A DNA stretch of 64,000 bases from JAENVU01 sp031362155 (GCA_031362155.1 JANLRZ010000109.1:1-64000), one strand, 5' to 3'; shown: positions 46,377-55,639, counted from the first letter of the stretch. The notes: a model not told the origin generated them from the letters alone. Translations and numbers: made by a program.

Positions 46377-46891
46377 TGGCTGACGTCTCCATCTTCGGCA
46401 GCGATGAGCAGAGCGACATCGAAGTCGACCTCGCCCGGTGGGTGCGCCTCGCCCGACTGGTCGTCGACGAGCAGCGGGTCCCGGGCACGTCCGAACTCTC
46501 GTTGCTCTTCGTCGACCGCGACACGATCGCCGAGTTGAACGAGAAGTTCCTCGGCGGCACTGGTCCGACCGATGTGCTCGCCTTCCCCATGGATGACGAC
46601 CTCGTGCTTCCCGGTCGGCAACCCGACCAGGGTGGTCGCGGACCGGGCGCCCCGATCGACGGCGGGGAACCTCCCACGTTGATAGGAGATGTGGTCGTTT
46701 GTCCGGTGATCGCGGAGGCGCAGGCGCCGCTGCACAATTCGAGCATCGACCAAGAACTTGCGCTCCTCGTCGTCCACGGCGTGCTCCATCTGCTCAACTA
46801 TGACCACGCGGAGCCAAAGGAACAGGCAGCGATGCAACAGCGGGAGCGAGAACTTCTCGCACTCTTTCGCGAGCAGGAGGGTGAACACTGA
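46376..46891 (+). CDS. ybeY: Endoribonuclease YbeY
   Basis: A 171-residue zinc-dependent RNase for 16S rRNA 3'-end maturation. The zinc motif HGVLHLLNYDH gives three His ligands, and the IGDVVVCPVIA strand is present. A short Gly/Pro-rich insert near residues 78-100 (LPGRQPDQGGRGPG) is unusual. It follows phoH by a one-base overlap and precedes a CBS-domain membrane protein and era, the widespread phoH-ybeY-corC-era order. Confidence 0.94.
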   Translation: MADVSIFGSDEQSDIEVDLARWVRLARLVVDEQRVPGTSELSLLFVDRDTIAELNEKFLGGTGPTDVLAFPMDDDLVLPGRQPDQGGRGPGAPIDGGEPPTLIGDVVVCPVIAEAQAPLHNSSIDQELALLVVHGVLHLLNYDHAEPKEQAAMQQRERELLALFREQEGEH

Positions 46892-46911
46892 ACGCACGGG
46901 ACGGGGCCATC

Positions 46912-48189
46912 GTGTCCGGCGTTGCAGTGTTGTTCGTCTTCTCGATCTTCTTGGCGGCAGCCGAGACCGCGTTCACGCGCATGAGTCGCATTCGCGCGCT
47001 GTCACTCGACGAAGAGGGCCGAAAGGGCGCGCACCGACTCGCGCAGATGTTGGAGCGCCCCGAGCGGACACTCAATGTCCTGTTGCTCCTGGTCCTGGTC
47101 TGTCAGATGACCAGCGCGTCGTTGCTGGGTGTGGTGCTCGAAGGGCAGTTCGGAAGCGCCGGACTCGTCTTCGGATTGGTGCTTCAGATCGTCGTGTACT
47201 TCGTCATTGGAGAAGTGGCGCCGAAGACGTTCGCCATCCAGCATTCGGAGCGCACCGCGTTGCGCCTCTCGCCGTTCCTCTGGGCGATCTCCAACTTCTG
47301 GCCCCTGCGGATGATCTCCACCGGACTCATCGGCATGGCCAACGTGCTCCTGCCGGGGAAGGGTCTCAAAGAGGGCCCCTTCGTCACCGAGGAAGACCTC
47401 CGCACCATGGCAGACGTCGCCGCCGACGAAGACGCGATCGAACGCGAAGAGCGCCGACTGATTCATTCGATCTTCGAGTTCGGCGACACCGTGGTGCGCG
47501 AAGTGATGTTGCCGCGCCCCGATATGATTGCCGTCGAAGCCGATGCATCGATGGAAGAAGCGATCACGCAAGCGATCGACGCCGGGTACTCGCGGATCCC
47601 GTGTTACGAGGACTCCACCGACAACATCATCGGGCTGGTGTATCTCAAGGACCTGGTCCAGCAGGCGAGGTCGGGCGCGGGCGAGCAGTCGGTGCGGACG
47701 GTGGTTCGTGGCGCGGTGTTCGTGCCCGAGTCCAAGCGGCTCACCGAACTATTACGCGAGATGCAGACCGACAAGTTCCACATGGCGATCGTCGTCGACG
47801 AGTACGGCGGCACCGCAGGGTTGGTGACGCTCGAAGACCTGCTGGAGGAGATCGTCGGTGACATCTCGGACGAATTCGATGCCGAGGAACCTGGCGTGGA
47901 GGAACTCCCCGGCGGTGGCATCCGGGCGCCCGGTCGGACGCCGATCGACGACGTGAGCGAAGCGCTCGGTCGCGAACTGCCCGACGCCGAGTGGGACACC
48001 GTGGGTGGGCTGGTGTTCAACCTGCTCGGCCACGTTCCCGACGCGGGCGAGACCGTCCGTTTCCAGGGTTTGGAGTTCCGGACGGAACGAGTCGAAGGCC
48101 GCCGGATTGTCTCGGTCGTGATCATGCCGGTCGAAGCGGAACCATCCGACGCTGGCGACGCGGACGCGACGACTGCGGTCGAGTCGTGA
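46912..48189 (+). CDS. CNNM/CBS-domain membrane protein (HlyC/CorC family)
   Basis: A 425-residue membrane protein of the family linked to Mg or Co ion efflux and metal homeostasis. The DUF21/CNNM membrane domain covers about 1-180, two CBS motifs about 195-320 (MLPRPDMIAVEADASMEEAI; VVDEYGGTAGLVTLEDLLEE), and a CorC_HlyC domain ends the protein. GTG at 46912 is the standard start; a CTG at 46888 overlapping the ybeY stop as CTGA with AGGAGG 7 nt upstream would add 8 residues. Era follows with a GTGA overlap. Confidence 0.9.
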   Translation: MSGVAVLFVFSIFLAAAETAFTRMSRIRALSLDEEGRKGAHRLAQMLERPERTLNVLLLLVLVCQMTSASLLGVVLEGQFGSAGLVFGLVLQIVVYFVIGEVAPKTFAIQHSERTALRLSPFLWAISNFWPLRMISTGLIGMANVLLPGKGLKEGPFVTEEDLRTMADVAADEDAIEREERRLIHSIFEFGDTVVREVMLPRPDMIAVEADASMEEAITQAIDAGYSRIPCYEDSTDNIIGLVYLKDLVQQARSGAGEQSVRTVVRGAVFVPESKRLTELLREMQTDKFHMAIVVDEYGGTAGLVTLEDLLEEIVGDISDEFDAEEPGVEELPGGGIRAPGRTPIDDVSEALGRELPDAEWDTVGGLVFNLLGHVPDAGETVRFQGLEFRTERVEGRRIVSVVIMPVEAEPSDAGDADATTAVES

Positions 48190-49139
48190 ACAGCCCGAGC
48201 GGTTTCCGATCCGGCTTCGTCTCGCTGGTCGGCCGGCCCAACGTCGGCAAGTCGACGTTGGTCAATCAACTCGTCGGCACCAAGGTGTCGATCGTGTCGA
48301 ACAAGCCCCAGACGACCCGCACCCAGATTCGGGGAGTGCGCACCACCCCTGAATCGCAGATCATCCTGCTCGACACGCCGGGGATTCATCGCCCCCGAAC
48401 CTTGTTGGGGGAGCGGTGCAACGAACGGTCGGTGCAGACGCTAGGTGAGGTCGATGCCGTGTGCCTGCTCGTCGAAGCGAACGCTCCGATCGGGCCCGGT
48501 GACCGCTTCATCGCGGAACTGGTGAAACGCACGAAGACGCCGAAGATCCTGGTGGTGAACAAGATGGACATCGCGAGCCATGAGGAGATCGGTGGGCAAC
48601 TCGCGAAAGCCGGCGTCGAGTTCGGTGAGTTCGACGCGTACGTGCCCGTGTCGGCCAAAACCGGCGCCGGTATCGACGCGCTCCTCGGCGAGATCCTCCC
48701 GCGATTGCCCGAAGGCCCGCTCTACTACCCCGACGGGGTGGTGTCCGATCAACCGGAGACCACCATCGTCGCGGAGTTGCTGCGCGAGAAGCTCTTGGCC
48801 GTGGCGCGCGAGGAACTGCCGCACTCGATCATGGTCACCGCGGATTGGCTCGACGATGACGATGAGCCCGAGCCCGGTGAGCCTGCAGTCGGTGAAGAAG
48901 GTGCGAATTCGGAGGAATCGGACCCGATCCTGCGGTATCGGGCGGTGGTGAGAGTGGAACGTGACTCCCAGAAGGGGATCGTGATCGGTAAGGGCGGTGC
49001 GGTGATCCGAGACGCCGGAACCGCCGCGCGCCACGAACTCGAGCGGCTCTTCGGCGCCAAGGTGTACCTCGAGACCACGGTCAAGGTCGACAAGGAATGG
49101 CAGCGGCGGGCTCACGCCCTCGACCGGCTCGGGCTCTGA
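48186..49139 (+). CDS. era: GTPase Era
   Basis: A 317-residue GTPase needed for 16S rRNA 3'-end processing and 30S assembly. P-loop GRPNVGKSTL, G3 DTPGIHRP and G4 NKMD are visible; the C-terminal KH domain has KGIVIGKGGAVIRDAGTAAR. An acidic insert (DDDDEPEPGEPAVGEEGANSEE in pieces at about 220-240) lies before the KH domain. GTG 48186 overlaps the upstream TGA as GTGA. Confidence 0.94.
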   Translation: MNSPSGFRSGFVSLVGRPNVGKSTLVNQLVGTKVSIVSNKPQTTRTQIRGVRTTPESQIILLDTPGIHRPRTLLGERCNERSVQTLGEVDAVCLLVEANAPIGPGDRFIAELVKRTKTPKILVVNKMDIASHEEIGGQLAKAGVEFGEFDAYVPVSAKTGAGIDALLGEILPRLPEGPLYYPDGVVSDQPETTIVAELLREKLLAVAREELPHSIMVTADWLDDDDEPEPGEPAVGEEGANSEESDPILRYRAVVRVERDSQKGIVIGKGGAVIRDAGTAARHELERLFGAKVYLETTVKVDKEWQRRAHALDRLGL

Positions 49140-49320
49140 TCCCGGGTCCGTGTCCGGTCCCGCGCCCGTTGGGCGTGGACGGAGAGGTCGGGAGTTCCGT
49201 GCCCTTGGTCACGCGTTGAGTTGCTTCGCGCGAATCGACCGGGGATAGAGTCGCTCGCACGTGGCCGGGGACGGATTCGGGGGTTCGGGCTCTCGGACCG
49301 GTTCGCGTGGGGACGACGGT

Positions 49321-50499
49321 ATGACCCAATCGAAGAGTCGCATCGCCAGTCGCATCACGGCACCGCTCACGGTCGTCGGTCTCGCGGTCCTGCTCGGTGC
49401 GTGTAGCAACAGCAACGGACAGAACTCGCTGGAGCCCAAAGGCCCCGCCGCCGAGAAGATCGACAACCTGTTCATCCCGATTCTCATGGTTGCGATCGTC
49501 ATCGGCGTGTTGGTGGTCGGGGCGACCGTCTTCATCGCCATCCGGTTCCGTCAACGCGACGGCCAGCCCGGGAACCCGAAGCAGATCCACGGCCACACTG
49601 CGCTCGAGATCGGCTGGACCATCGTCCCGGCCTTGATCCTCGCGGTGGTTGCGGTGCCGACCGTCGCGACCATCTGGGATCTCGCCGAGCGTCCGACCGG
49701 CCCCAAGGTGTTGAAGGTCGAGGTCACCGGCCAACAGTGGTGGTGGAGCTTCCAACTGTCCGAGCAGCGCCTCGTCCCGAAGCCGGCTCCGTTGCCCGAC
49801 ACCACGACGAGCAGCACTTCGAGCCCGGAGAAGCCCTCGAAAGTGGTGTTCGTCACGAGCACCGAGCTGCACATTCCGGTGAACACGAAGGTTGATCTGG
49901 CGTTGAACTCGTCGTTCCAGGACGTGATCCACTCATTCTGGGTCCCCGAGCTCGCAGGCAAGAAGGACGTCATGCCGGCGCGGACCAACCGCCTCACGAT
50001 CGAGGCGTCCAAGCCCGGCACGTACTTGGGTGCCTGTGCCGAGTTCTGCGGCCTGTCACACGCCCGGATGCGATTCCGGGTGATCGCCGAACCGATGGCC
50101 GACTGGATCAAGTGGCGAGACAAGATGTCGGGCCCTCCGGCCCAGGCCATCACCCCCGAGATCGAGAAGCTCGTCTCGGAGACCTACCTCTGCACGAACT
50201 GTCACGTCTTCGACGACACGACGGCGTCGCCGTACGGTCCGAACCTCACCCACTTCGCCGATCGGTCGACGTTCGCCGGCGGGAGCTACGAGACCAACCC
50301 CAAGAACTTGCGCCGTTGGCTCCTGGACGCCCCGTCGATGGTGGAGATGCCGTCGAAGGACTGCCGGATCCAGCCGCCGCCTCCGAACGTCATCTGTCGA
50401 GGTATGCCGTCGTTCACCAAGAACACGCCGCCCGGACAAAAGACGATGACCGAGGCAGACGCCAATACCCTCGTTCAGTTCCTCATTGGGGAGAAATAG
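49321..50499 (+). CDS. ctaC: Cytochrome c oxidase subunit II with fused cytochrome c domain
   Basis: A 392-residue lipoprotein-like subunit (lipobox LGAC, Cys about 25) of a caa3-type oxidase. Two membrane segments are followed by the CuA cupredoxin domain: His in VIHSFWVPEL, and CAEFCGLSHARM with two Cys, Glu, His and Met. The last third is a cytochrome c domain with heme motif CTNCH and a distal Met in CRGMPSF, so electrons can enter without a separate cytochrome c. ATG at 49321 has GGGGA 7 nt upstream; an in-frame GTG at 49261 is less likely. Heads the oxidase cluster. Confidence 0.92.
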   Translation: MTQSKSRIASRITAPLTVVGLAVLLGACSNSNGQNSLEPKGPAAEKIDNLFIPILMVAIVIGVLVVGATVFIAIRFRQRDGQPGNPKQIHGHTALEIGWTIVPALILAVVAVPTVATIWDLAERPTGPKVLKVEVTGQQWWWSFQLSEQRLVPKPAPLPDTTTSSTSSPEKPSKVVFVTSTELHIPVNTKVDLALNSSFQDVIHSFWVPELAGKKDVMPARTNRLTIEASKPGTYLGACAEFCGLSHARMRFRVIAEPMADWIKWRDKMSGPPAQAITPEIEKLVSETYLCTNCHVFDDTTASPYGPNLTHFADRSTFAGGSYETNPKNLRRWLLDAPSMVEMPSKDCRIQPPPPNVICRGMPSFTKNTPPGQKTMTEADANTLVQFLIGEK

Positions 50500-50524
50500 T
50501 GGGACCGAGTCAAGGAGCACGCCG

Positions 50525-52414
50525 ATGACCGCGGTTCCAGCACCCCTGGCGCCACCTCGTGGCATCTTGCGGCGGCCGAAGTCCACGACGGGCTTCTGGT
50601 CCTGGTGGACCACGGTCGACCACAAGAAGATCGGAATCCTCTACGCCGGCCTCGCGTTGTTGTTCTTCTTGGTTGCCGGCATCGAGGCGCTCCTGATCCG
50701 CGTGCAACTCGCGGGGCCGAACGGCACGCTGTTGACCGCGAATCAGTACAACACGCTGTTCACGATGCACGGCACGACCATGGTCTTCCTGGTCGGTATG
50801 CCGCTCGCGACCGCGTTCGGCAACTACCTCATTCCGTTGCAGATCGGGGCGCGCGACGTTGCGTTCCCCCGACTCAACATGTTCGGGTTCTGGGTGTTCG
50901 CCGTCGGCGGCATCTTCATCTACTCCGGCTTCGTGTTGGGCGGCGCGCCGAACGGCGGGTGGTTCGGCTACACCCCACTCACGTCTGCACCGCTGACCTC
51001 GGGTGCACTCCCAGGCCACGGACCGGATTTCTGGGCCGTCGGTCTCGTCATGCTCGGTATCGGTTCGGTGGCGTCGGGGGTGAACTTCGTTGTCACGATC
51101 CTCAACATGCGCGCCCCCGGCATGACGCTCATGCGGATGCCTGTGTTCGTCTGGATGATGCTCGTCGTTGCGTTCCTCACCGTGTTCGCGATGCCGGCGG
51201 TGACCGCAGCCCTGATCATGGTCTTTTTCGACCGGAACTTCTCCACGAACTTCTTCGTGGCGAGCGCAGGTGGTGACCCGCTGCTGTATCAGCACCTCTT
51301 CTGGCTCTTCGGCCATCCCGAGGTGTACATCCTGATCTTGCCGGGCATGGGCATCGTCTCCGAGACGCTGCCGGTCTTCGCCCGCAAGCCGCTCTTCGGC
51401 CGATCGGTCGTCATCTTCTCGGGGATCGCGATCGGGTTCCTCGGCTGGGGCGTGTGGGCCCACCACATGTTTGCCACCGGCCTCGGCCCGGTCGCAACCA
51501 CCGCGTTCAGCCTGGCCACGATGTTGATCGCCATTCCGACCGGCGTGAAGATCTTCAACTGGATGGGCACCGTGTGGGGGGGGTCGCTGAAGCTGAACTC
51601 TCCGATGCTGTTCTCCCTCGGGTTCATCGCCATGTTCACCATCGGTGGACTCTCCGGCGTGACCCACTCGATCGTCCCCGCCGACACCCAACAGACCGAC
51701 ACGTACTACGTGGTGGCGCACTTCCACTACGTGTTGTTCGGTGGCTTGGTCTTCGCCATCTTCGGTGGGTTCTATTACTGGTGGCCGAAGGTCTTCGGGC
51801 GTCTCCTCGATGACCGACTCGGCAAGTTGAACTTCTGGTTGATGCTCATCGGGTTCAACCTCACGTTCTTCCCGATGCACATCCTCGGGTTGCAGGGCCA
51901 ACCACGGCGTACTTACACCTACCCGTCGAACATGGGGTGGGACACGATGAACCTGATGGCCACCGTCGGTGGCTTCGTCATCGCCTTGTCGGTCCTCGTG
52001 TTCCTGGTCAACGTCATGAAGACCGCTCGCAATGGCGAGGTTGCCGGCGCCGACCCCTGGGACGGCCGCACGCTCGAGTGGTCGATTCCGTCGCCCACGC
52101 CCGAGTACAACTTCGCGGAGATTCCCCAGGTGCACGCGGCCGATGACTTCTGGCACCGCAAGTACACCGAAGACGAAGAAGGCCGCTTGGTGCGCCTGCC
52201 CGCGGGTGGGTCCGATGATGGCGCCCAGCCCGGAGACGGCCACGGCATCCACCTCCCGTCGCCGTCGTTCTTCCCGCTGGTCTTGGCCCTCGGCCTACTC
52301 ACCTTGGGGTACGCCGCGGTGTTCAAGAGCCCGTGGATCGCGATTCCGGGAGTGATCGTGCTCATGTTCGGTATCTACGCCTGGACCATCGAGCCCGGCA
52401 CGGCGGAGGACTGA
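50525..52414 (+). CDS. ctaD: Cytochrome c oxidase subunit I
   Basis: A 629-residue heme-copper oxidase catalytic subunit. Heme a ligand in FTMHGTTMVF, the CuB His and cross-linked Tyr in FGHPEVYILILPG, two CuB His in VWAHHMF, and heme a/a3 His in VAHFHYVLFGG are all present. Twelve main membrane segments plus an extended C-terminus with two more (from about residue 578). ATG at 50525 has AAGGAG 7 nt upstream. It follows subunit II by 25 nt. Confidence 0.95.
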   Translation: MTAVPAPLAPPRGILRRPKSTTGFWSWWTTVDHKKIGILYAGLALLFFLVAGIEALLIRVQLAGPNGTLLTANQYNTLFTMHGTTMVFLVGMPLATAFGNYLIPLQIGARDVAFPRLNMFGFWVFAVGGIFIYSGFVLGGAPNGGWFGYTPLTSAPLTSGALPGHGPDFWAVGLVMLGIGSVASGVNFVVTILNMRAPGMTLMRMPVFVWMMLVVAFLTVFAMPAVTAALIMVFFDRNFSTNFFVASAGGDPLLYQHLFWLFGHPEVYILILPGMGIVSETLPVFARKPLFGRSVVIFSGIAIGFLGWGVWAHHMFATGLGPVATTAFSLATMLIAIPTGVKIFNWMGTVWGGSLKLNSPMLFSLGFIAMFTIGGLSGVTHSIVPADTQQTDTYYVVAHFHYVLFGGLVFAIFGGFYYWWPKVFGRLLDDRLGKLNFWLMLIGFNLTFFPMHILGLQGQPRRTYTYPSNMGWDTMNLMATVGGFVIALSVLVFLVNVMKTARNGEVAGADPWDGRTLEWSIPSPTPEYNFAEIPQVHAADDFWHRKYTEDEEGRLVRLPAGGSDDGAQPGDGHGIHLPSPSFFPLVLALGLLTLGYAAVFKSPWIAIPGVIVLMFGIYAWTIEPGTAED

Positions 52415-52417
52415 TCG

Positions 52418-53056
52418 ATGGCTCAAGCAACTGTCCCCGCTCCGCTGCCCGAGGCGGGTTCCGAAGACCACGGCCACGCCCACGGGCACGCCGACACGAA
52501 CACCGGCACGACCAACACGAAGTTGGCGATGTGGGTGTTCCTCTCGTCCGAGTGCATCTTCTTCGGTGCCTTCATCTCCACGTACCTGCTGTACCGGGGT
52601 CGGAGCGCCAAGGGCACGCCGACCCCCAAGGACGTGTACAACATCCCGTTCACGTCGGTGACGTCGTTCATCCTGCTGATGAGTTCGCTGACGATGGTGT
52701 TGGCCCTCGCCGCCATCCAACGCGGCGACCACCGTCGGTTCCGGGTCTGGATCATTGCGACCGCGCTCTTCGGGGTGACCTTCATCGGCGGTCAGATCTA
52801 CGAGTTCACCGAGTTCTACCGCGAAGGTCTCGCACTGAAGACGAGCGTCTTTGGTTCCAGCTTCTTCGTCCTCACCGGTCTGCACGGCATGCACGTGACC
52901 GTCGGCATCATCTGGTTGCTGTCGCTCTGGGGCCTGTCGATGCAGAACCGGCTGCACGTCCAGGATGCCGAGAAGGTGGAGATCGCCGGGTTGTACTGGC
53001 ACTTCGTCGACATCGTCTGGATCATCATCTTCACCGTCATCTACCTCATCCCGTAG
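52418..53056 (+). CDS. ctaE: Cytochrome c oxidase subunit III
   Basis: A 212-residue subunit with five membrane segments, which matches the five-helix form rather than the seven-helix one. Signatures are MWVFLSSECIFFGAFIS and GSSFFVLTGLHGMHVTVG, and the last helix WHFVDIVWIIIFTVIYL. A His-rich soluble N-terminus (DHGHAHGHADTN) could bind metal. It lies 3 nt after ctaD. Confidence 0.94.
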   Translation: MAQATVPAPLPEAGSEDHGHAHGHADTNTGTTNTKLAMWVFLSSECIFFGAFISTYLLYRGRSAKGTPTPKDVYNIPFTSVTSFILLMSSLTMVLALAAIQRGDHRRFRVWIIATALFGVTFIGGQIYEFTEFYREGLALKTSVFGSSFFVLTGLHGMHVTVGIIWLLSLWGLSMQNRLHVQDAEKVEIAGLYWHFVDIVWIIIFTVIYLIP

Positions 53057-53069
53057 GCGGACCAACGAC

Positions 53070-53435
53070 ATGAGTGACGAAACCGCAGTCGTCGACGACC
53101 CGGAGCTTCTGCCCGGGCCCGACCACCAACTGGCCATGCTGCCGGGTGAGGTGCGTCCTCACCCGTCGCCGTTCCAGTACGTGATGATCGCCGTGATCCT
53201 TTGCGTGATCACGGCCCTCGAAGTCGGCATGTACTACATCGAGGAAGACGTCCCTCGCGGGCTCTACATCGCGATCCTGTTGACTATGGCGCTCGTGAAG
53301 TTCGCCACGGTCGTGAGTTGGTACATGCACCTGCGCACGGACCGGCCGATCTTCCGGCGGTTCTTCATCGTTGGGTTCATCGGCGCGATCCTGCTGTACA
53401 CGATCGTGTTGGCGACCCTCCACGTCTTCGAATAG
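53070..53435 (+). CDS. ctaF: Cytochrome c oxidase subunit IV (prokaryotic)
   Basis: A 121-residue protein with an N-terminal soluble part and three membrane segments (about 37-55, 65-85, 95-118; VMIAVILCVITALEVGMYYIEE). It matches the small prokaryotic COX4/CtaF family of actinobacterial and Bacillus oxidases. ATG at 53070, 14 nt after ctaE. It stabilises the oxidase. Confidence 0.88.
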   Translation: MSDETAVVDDPELLPGPDHQLAMLPGEVRPHPSPFQYVMIAVILCVITALEVGMYYIEEDVPRGLYIAILLTMALVKFATVVSWYMHLRTDRPIFRRFFIVGFIGAILLYTIVLATLHVFE

Positions 53436-53443
53436 TCCTCGCA

Positions 53444-54292
53444 TTGATCGCGGCATCCATCCCGGCGTTCTCTCCCCACCCGGATGTGCTCCTGGTGGTG
53501 GCGCTGATCGTCGTCGGATACGAGACGGCACTGACCCGCCTCGGGCCGGTGCTGGCGCCGGCGGGTACCGCGATCGTCACTCGAACTCAGCACGTGTGCT
53601 TCGCCCTGGGCGCGTTCACCATCCTGCTGGCGTCGTACTGGCCGATCCATGACCTCGCCGAGGGGTACATGTACAGCGTGCACATGGTCCAGCACCTCCT
53701 GTACACCATGGTCGCGGCGCCCCTGCTCTTGCTCGGGACCCCGGCCTGGTTGGCTCGCTGGATCCTGTCGCCCCGGTGGTTGTTCCTGACCGTTCGGAAC
53801 CTTTCGAAGTTCGTTCCCGCCATCGTCACGTTCAACCTCATCATCGTGCTGACTCATTGGCCGGCGTTCGTGGATTTCACACTGCGGTCGGCCCTCGCGC
53901 ACTTCCTGGCCCACACCCTCCTCCTGGCCTCGGCATTCTTGATCTGGATGCCGATTCTCTCGCCGGTCCCCGAGATCCCGCGCCTGAGCCCGATCGGGCG
54001 CATGGTCTTCCTGTTCCTACAAACGATCGTGCCGACGATCCCGGCCTCGTTTCTCACTTTTGGGCAGCACCCCCTGTATCGTCGGTACGAGTCACTCCCG
54101 AAGTTGTGGGATATCTCGGCGCTGGACGACCAGCTCACCGCCGGGCTGATCATGAAGATCGGTGCGGGGATGCTGCTGATGACGCTCATCGCCGTGATCT
54201 TCTTCCGCTGGGTTGCGACTGAAGAAGCGGCGCCGCGGATCGAGTCCCTGGGATTCGAACCAACGAACCACCTCACGGAGGTCAAGGCATGA
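53444..54292 (+). CDS. ctaG: Cytochrome c oxidase assembly factor CtaG (caa3 type)
   Basis: A 282-residue polytopic membrane protein (about seven segments) needed for CuB assembly in caa3 oxidases. SVHMVQHLLYTMVAAPLLLLG and FTFGQHPLYR-like elements are family features. The likely start is TTG at 53444, 9 nt after ctaF; no ATG or GTG is near and no clear ribosome binding site is seen, so coupling to ctaF is probable. Followed by a short ATGA-overlapping frame. Confidence 0.85.
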   Translation: MIAASIPAFSPHPDVLLVVALIVVGYETALTRLGPVLAPAGTAIVTRTQHVCFALGAFTILLASYWPIHDLAEGYMYSVHMVQHLLYTMVAAPLLLLGTPAWLARWILSPRWLFLTVRNLSKFVPAIVTFNLIIVLTHWPAFVDFTLRSALAHFLAHTLLLASAFLIWMPILSPVPEIPRLSPIGRMVFLFLQTIVPTIPASFLTFGQHPLYRRYESLPKLWDISALDDQLTAGLIMKIGAGMLLMTLIAVIFFRWVATEEAAPRIESLGFEPTNHLTEVKA

Positions 54293-54384
54293 GCGAAGCG
54301 GCACAGTCAATCCGAGGTGGCCGTTCCGGCCGCGAAGCGGGGCCCGTCCGGCCCGCTCCGCAGGAGCAAGAGGACAGAGCATGA
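54289..54384 (+). CDS. Possible 31-residue small protein between ctaG and the cupredoxin gene
   Basis: The frame begins with ATG overlapping the ctaG stop (ATGA), has GGAGG at 54277-54281 with a 7-nt spacer, and ends with a TGA that again overlaps the ATG of the next gene (ATGA). The product starts MSEAAQSIRGGRSGRE and ends QEQEDRA, Arg/Pro-rich and with no membrane segment. It may encode a peptide or only serve to couple translation. GCATGAGCGAAG is repeated at 54287-54298 and 54379-54390, so it may have arisen by duplication of the next gene's start. Confidence 0.4.
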   Translation: MSEAAQSIRGGRSGREAGPVRPAPQEQEDRA

Positions 54385-55241
54385 GCGAAGAGTCCGACGA
54401 GACTCCGGAGTCGACCGAGGGGTCGGACGCGTCCACCACCGTGGCGGTTATGGACCGACCCGGTGAGTTGGCTGAGGTGCGCGAGCAGGAACTGGCGCGG
54501 GTCGAACTGCGCAAGGACCGCGTGTGGTTGCCGTTCCTGATTCCCGTCGGTGCGATCCTCGCGGTTGCGCTGTTCGCGATCAACCTCTCGCGCCTCTTCC
54601 TTGCGGCCTCGGAAGGTGGCAAGAGCCCCGCGGTCGTGATCGCAACGGTGATCACACTGGCGATCCTGATCGGTGCGACGATCGTCGCCGCGATTCCGAA
54701 TCTGCGAACGTCGTCGCTGGTCCTGACCGTCTGCGGCATCGCCGCCGCGGTGTCGTTGGCGGGTTCGTTGGTACTCGGCGCCGGCGAGAGCAAAGAGGAA
54801 GCCGTCGCGGAGCCCCAGGGCGAGGCGATCAACACCCTCGAGGTGGATGCGCAGGCGAACTTGAAGTTCCAAGCCACCAACTTCGATGCGCCGGCCGGTG
54901 TCAACCTGATCAAGTACGTCGACAAGGGCGGCTCCCACACCCTGTTGTTCGTCGAGTCCGAGTTTTCCTACGTGAACCTGGTCGTTCCGGGCGGGCCGTT
55001 CGAGTCCAAGGTCGATCTGGTCAAGGGCAAGAAGTACACGATCTACTGCAGCGTTCCCGGGCACCGACAGGCGGGTATGGAAGCGACGATCACCGTGGGT
55101 GATGCGCCGACAACCCCCACGCCTGAGGCCGGCACGGCCACCCCGACCACCGTGATCCCCGGTGCCACCCCGTCGACGGCCCCGTCGGGTGCGTCCGAGG
55201 TCGATCCGGCCGCGCAGTCCGGCAACGAGCTCGGGAACTGA
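54381..55241 (+). CDS. Membrane-anchored cupredoxin
   Basis: A 286-residue protein with three membrane segments (about 52-78, 86-107, 115-138) and a cupredoxin domain (about 150-245). Copper ligands are His in KGGSHTLLF, Cys and His in YCSVPGH, and Met in QAGMEA, a complete type 1 (blue copper) set. A Thr/Pro/Ser-rich tail follows. ATG at 54381 with AAGAGGA upstream. Position after ctaG suggests electron transfer or copper delivery for the oxidase, which is inference. Confidence 0.82.
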   Translation: MSEESDETPESTEGSDASTTVAVMDRPGELAEVREQELARVELRKDRVWLPFLIPVGAILAVALFAINLSRLFLAASEGGKSPAVVIATVITLAILIGATIVAAIPNLRTSSLVLTVCGIAAAVSLAGSLVLGAGESKEEAVAEPQGEAINTLEVDAQANLKFQATNFDAPAGVNLIKYVDKGGSHTLLFVESEFSYVNLVVPGGPFESKVDLVKGKKYTIYCSVPGHRQAGMEATITVGDAPTTPTPEAGTATPTTVIPGATPSTAPSGASEVDPAAQSGNELGN

Positions 55242-55243
55242 TC

Positions 55244-55618
55244 GTGACCCGTCGAGCCGGTGTACTCGCGTGTGGCGCACTCACAGTCGTGTTGCTCGCG
55301 GCGTGCGGGAGCGATTCGGTCGCGCCCTATTCCCAGCCGACCGGCCCCGCGGTGAAGACACTCGCCGTCGAGGCCGAGAACTTTGCGTTCATTCCCGACA
55401 CGCTCACCTCACCGGCAGGAATCGTTCAGGTCGATCTGACGAGCACCGCCGGGCTTCACAACTTCGTGCTCGAAGGGGTGCCACAGTTCCAGGTCGAGGC
55501 GACCAGCGGAAGCTCGTCGTCGGGCAAGGTCAAACTCAAGCCCGGGAAGTACACCTTCTATTGCAACATCGCCGGGCATCGCGCCCAGGGGATGGAGGGA
55601 ATCCTCACCGTCAAGTGA
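55244..55618 (+). CDS. Cupredoxin lipoprotein
   Basis: A 124-residue lipoprotein (lipobox LAAC, Cys about 21) that is mostly one cupredoxin domain: His in GLHNFVLEG, Cys in FYCNIAGHR with the second His, and Met in QGMEGI. GTG at 55244 with GGGAA upstream. It lies 2 nt after the membrane cupredoxin, which it resembles in its copper loop, so the two may be duplicates specialised by anchoring. Last gene of the oxidase cluster. Confidence 0.82.
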   Translation: MTRRAGVLACGALTVVLLAACGSDSVAPYSQPTGPAVKTLAVEAENFAFIPDTLTSPAGIVQVDLTSTAGLHNFVLEGVPQFQVEATSGSSSSGKVKLKPGKYTFYCNIAGHRAQGMEGILTVK

Positions 55619-55626
55619 CGGCCCGC

Positions 55627-55632
55627 TAGCTT
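55627..55632 (+). promoter_or_regulatory. Leaderless-type -10 box for uppS
   Basis: TAGCTT ends 7 nt before GTG 55640, which supports GTG rather than TTG 55631 as the start. Confidence 0.45.
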
Positions 55633-55639
55633 GCCCGCA

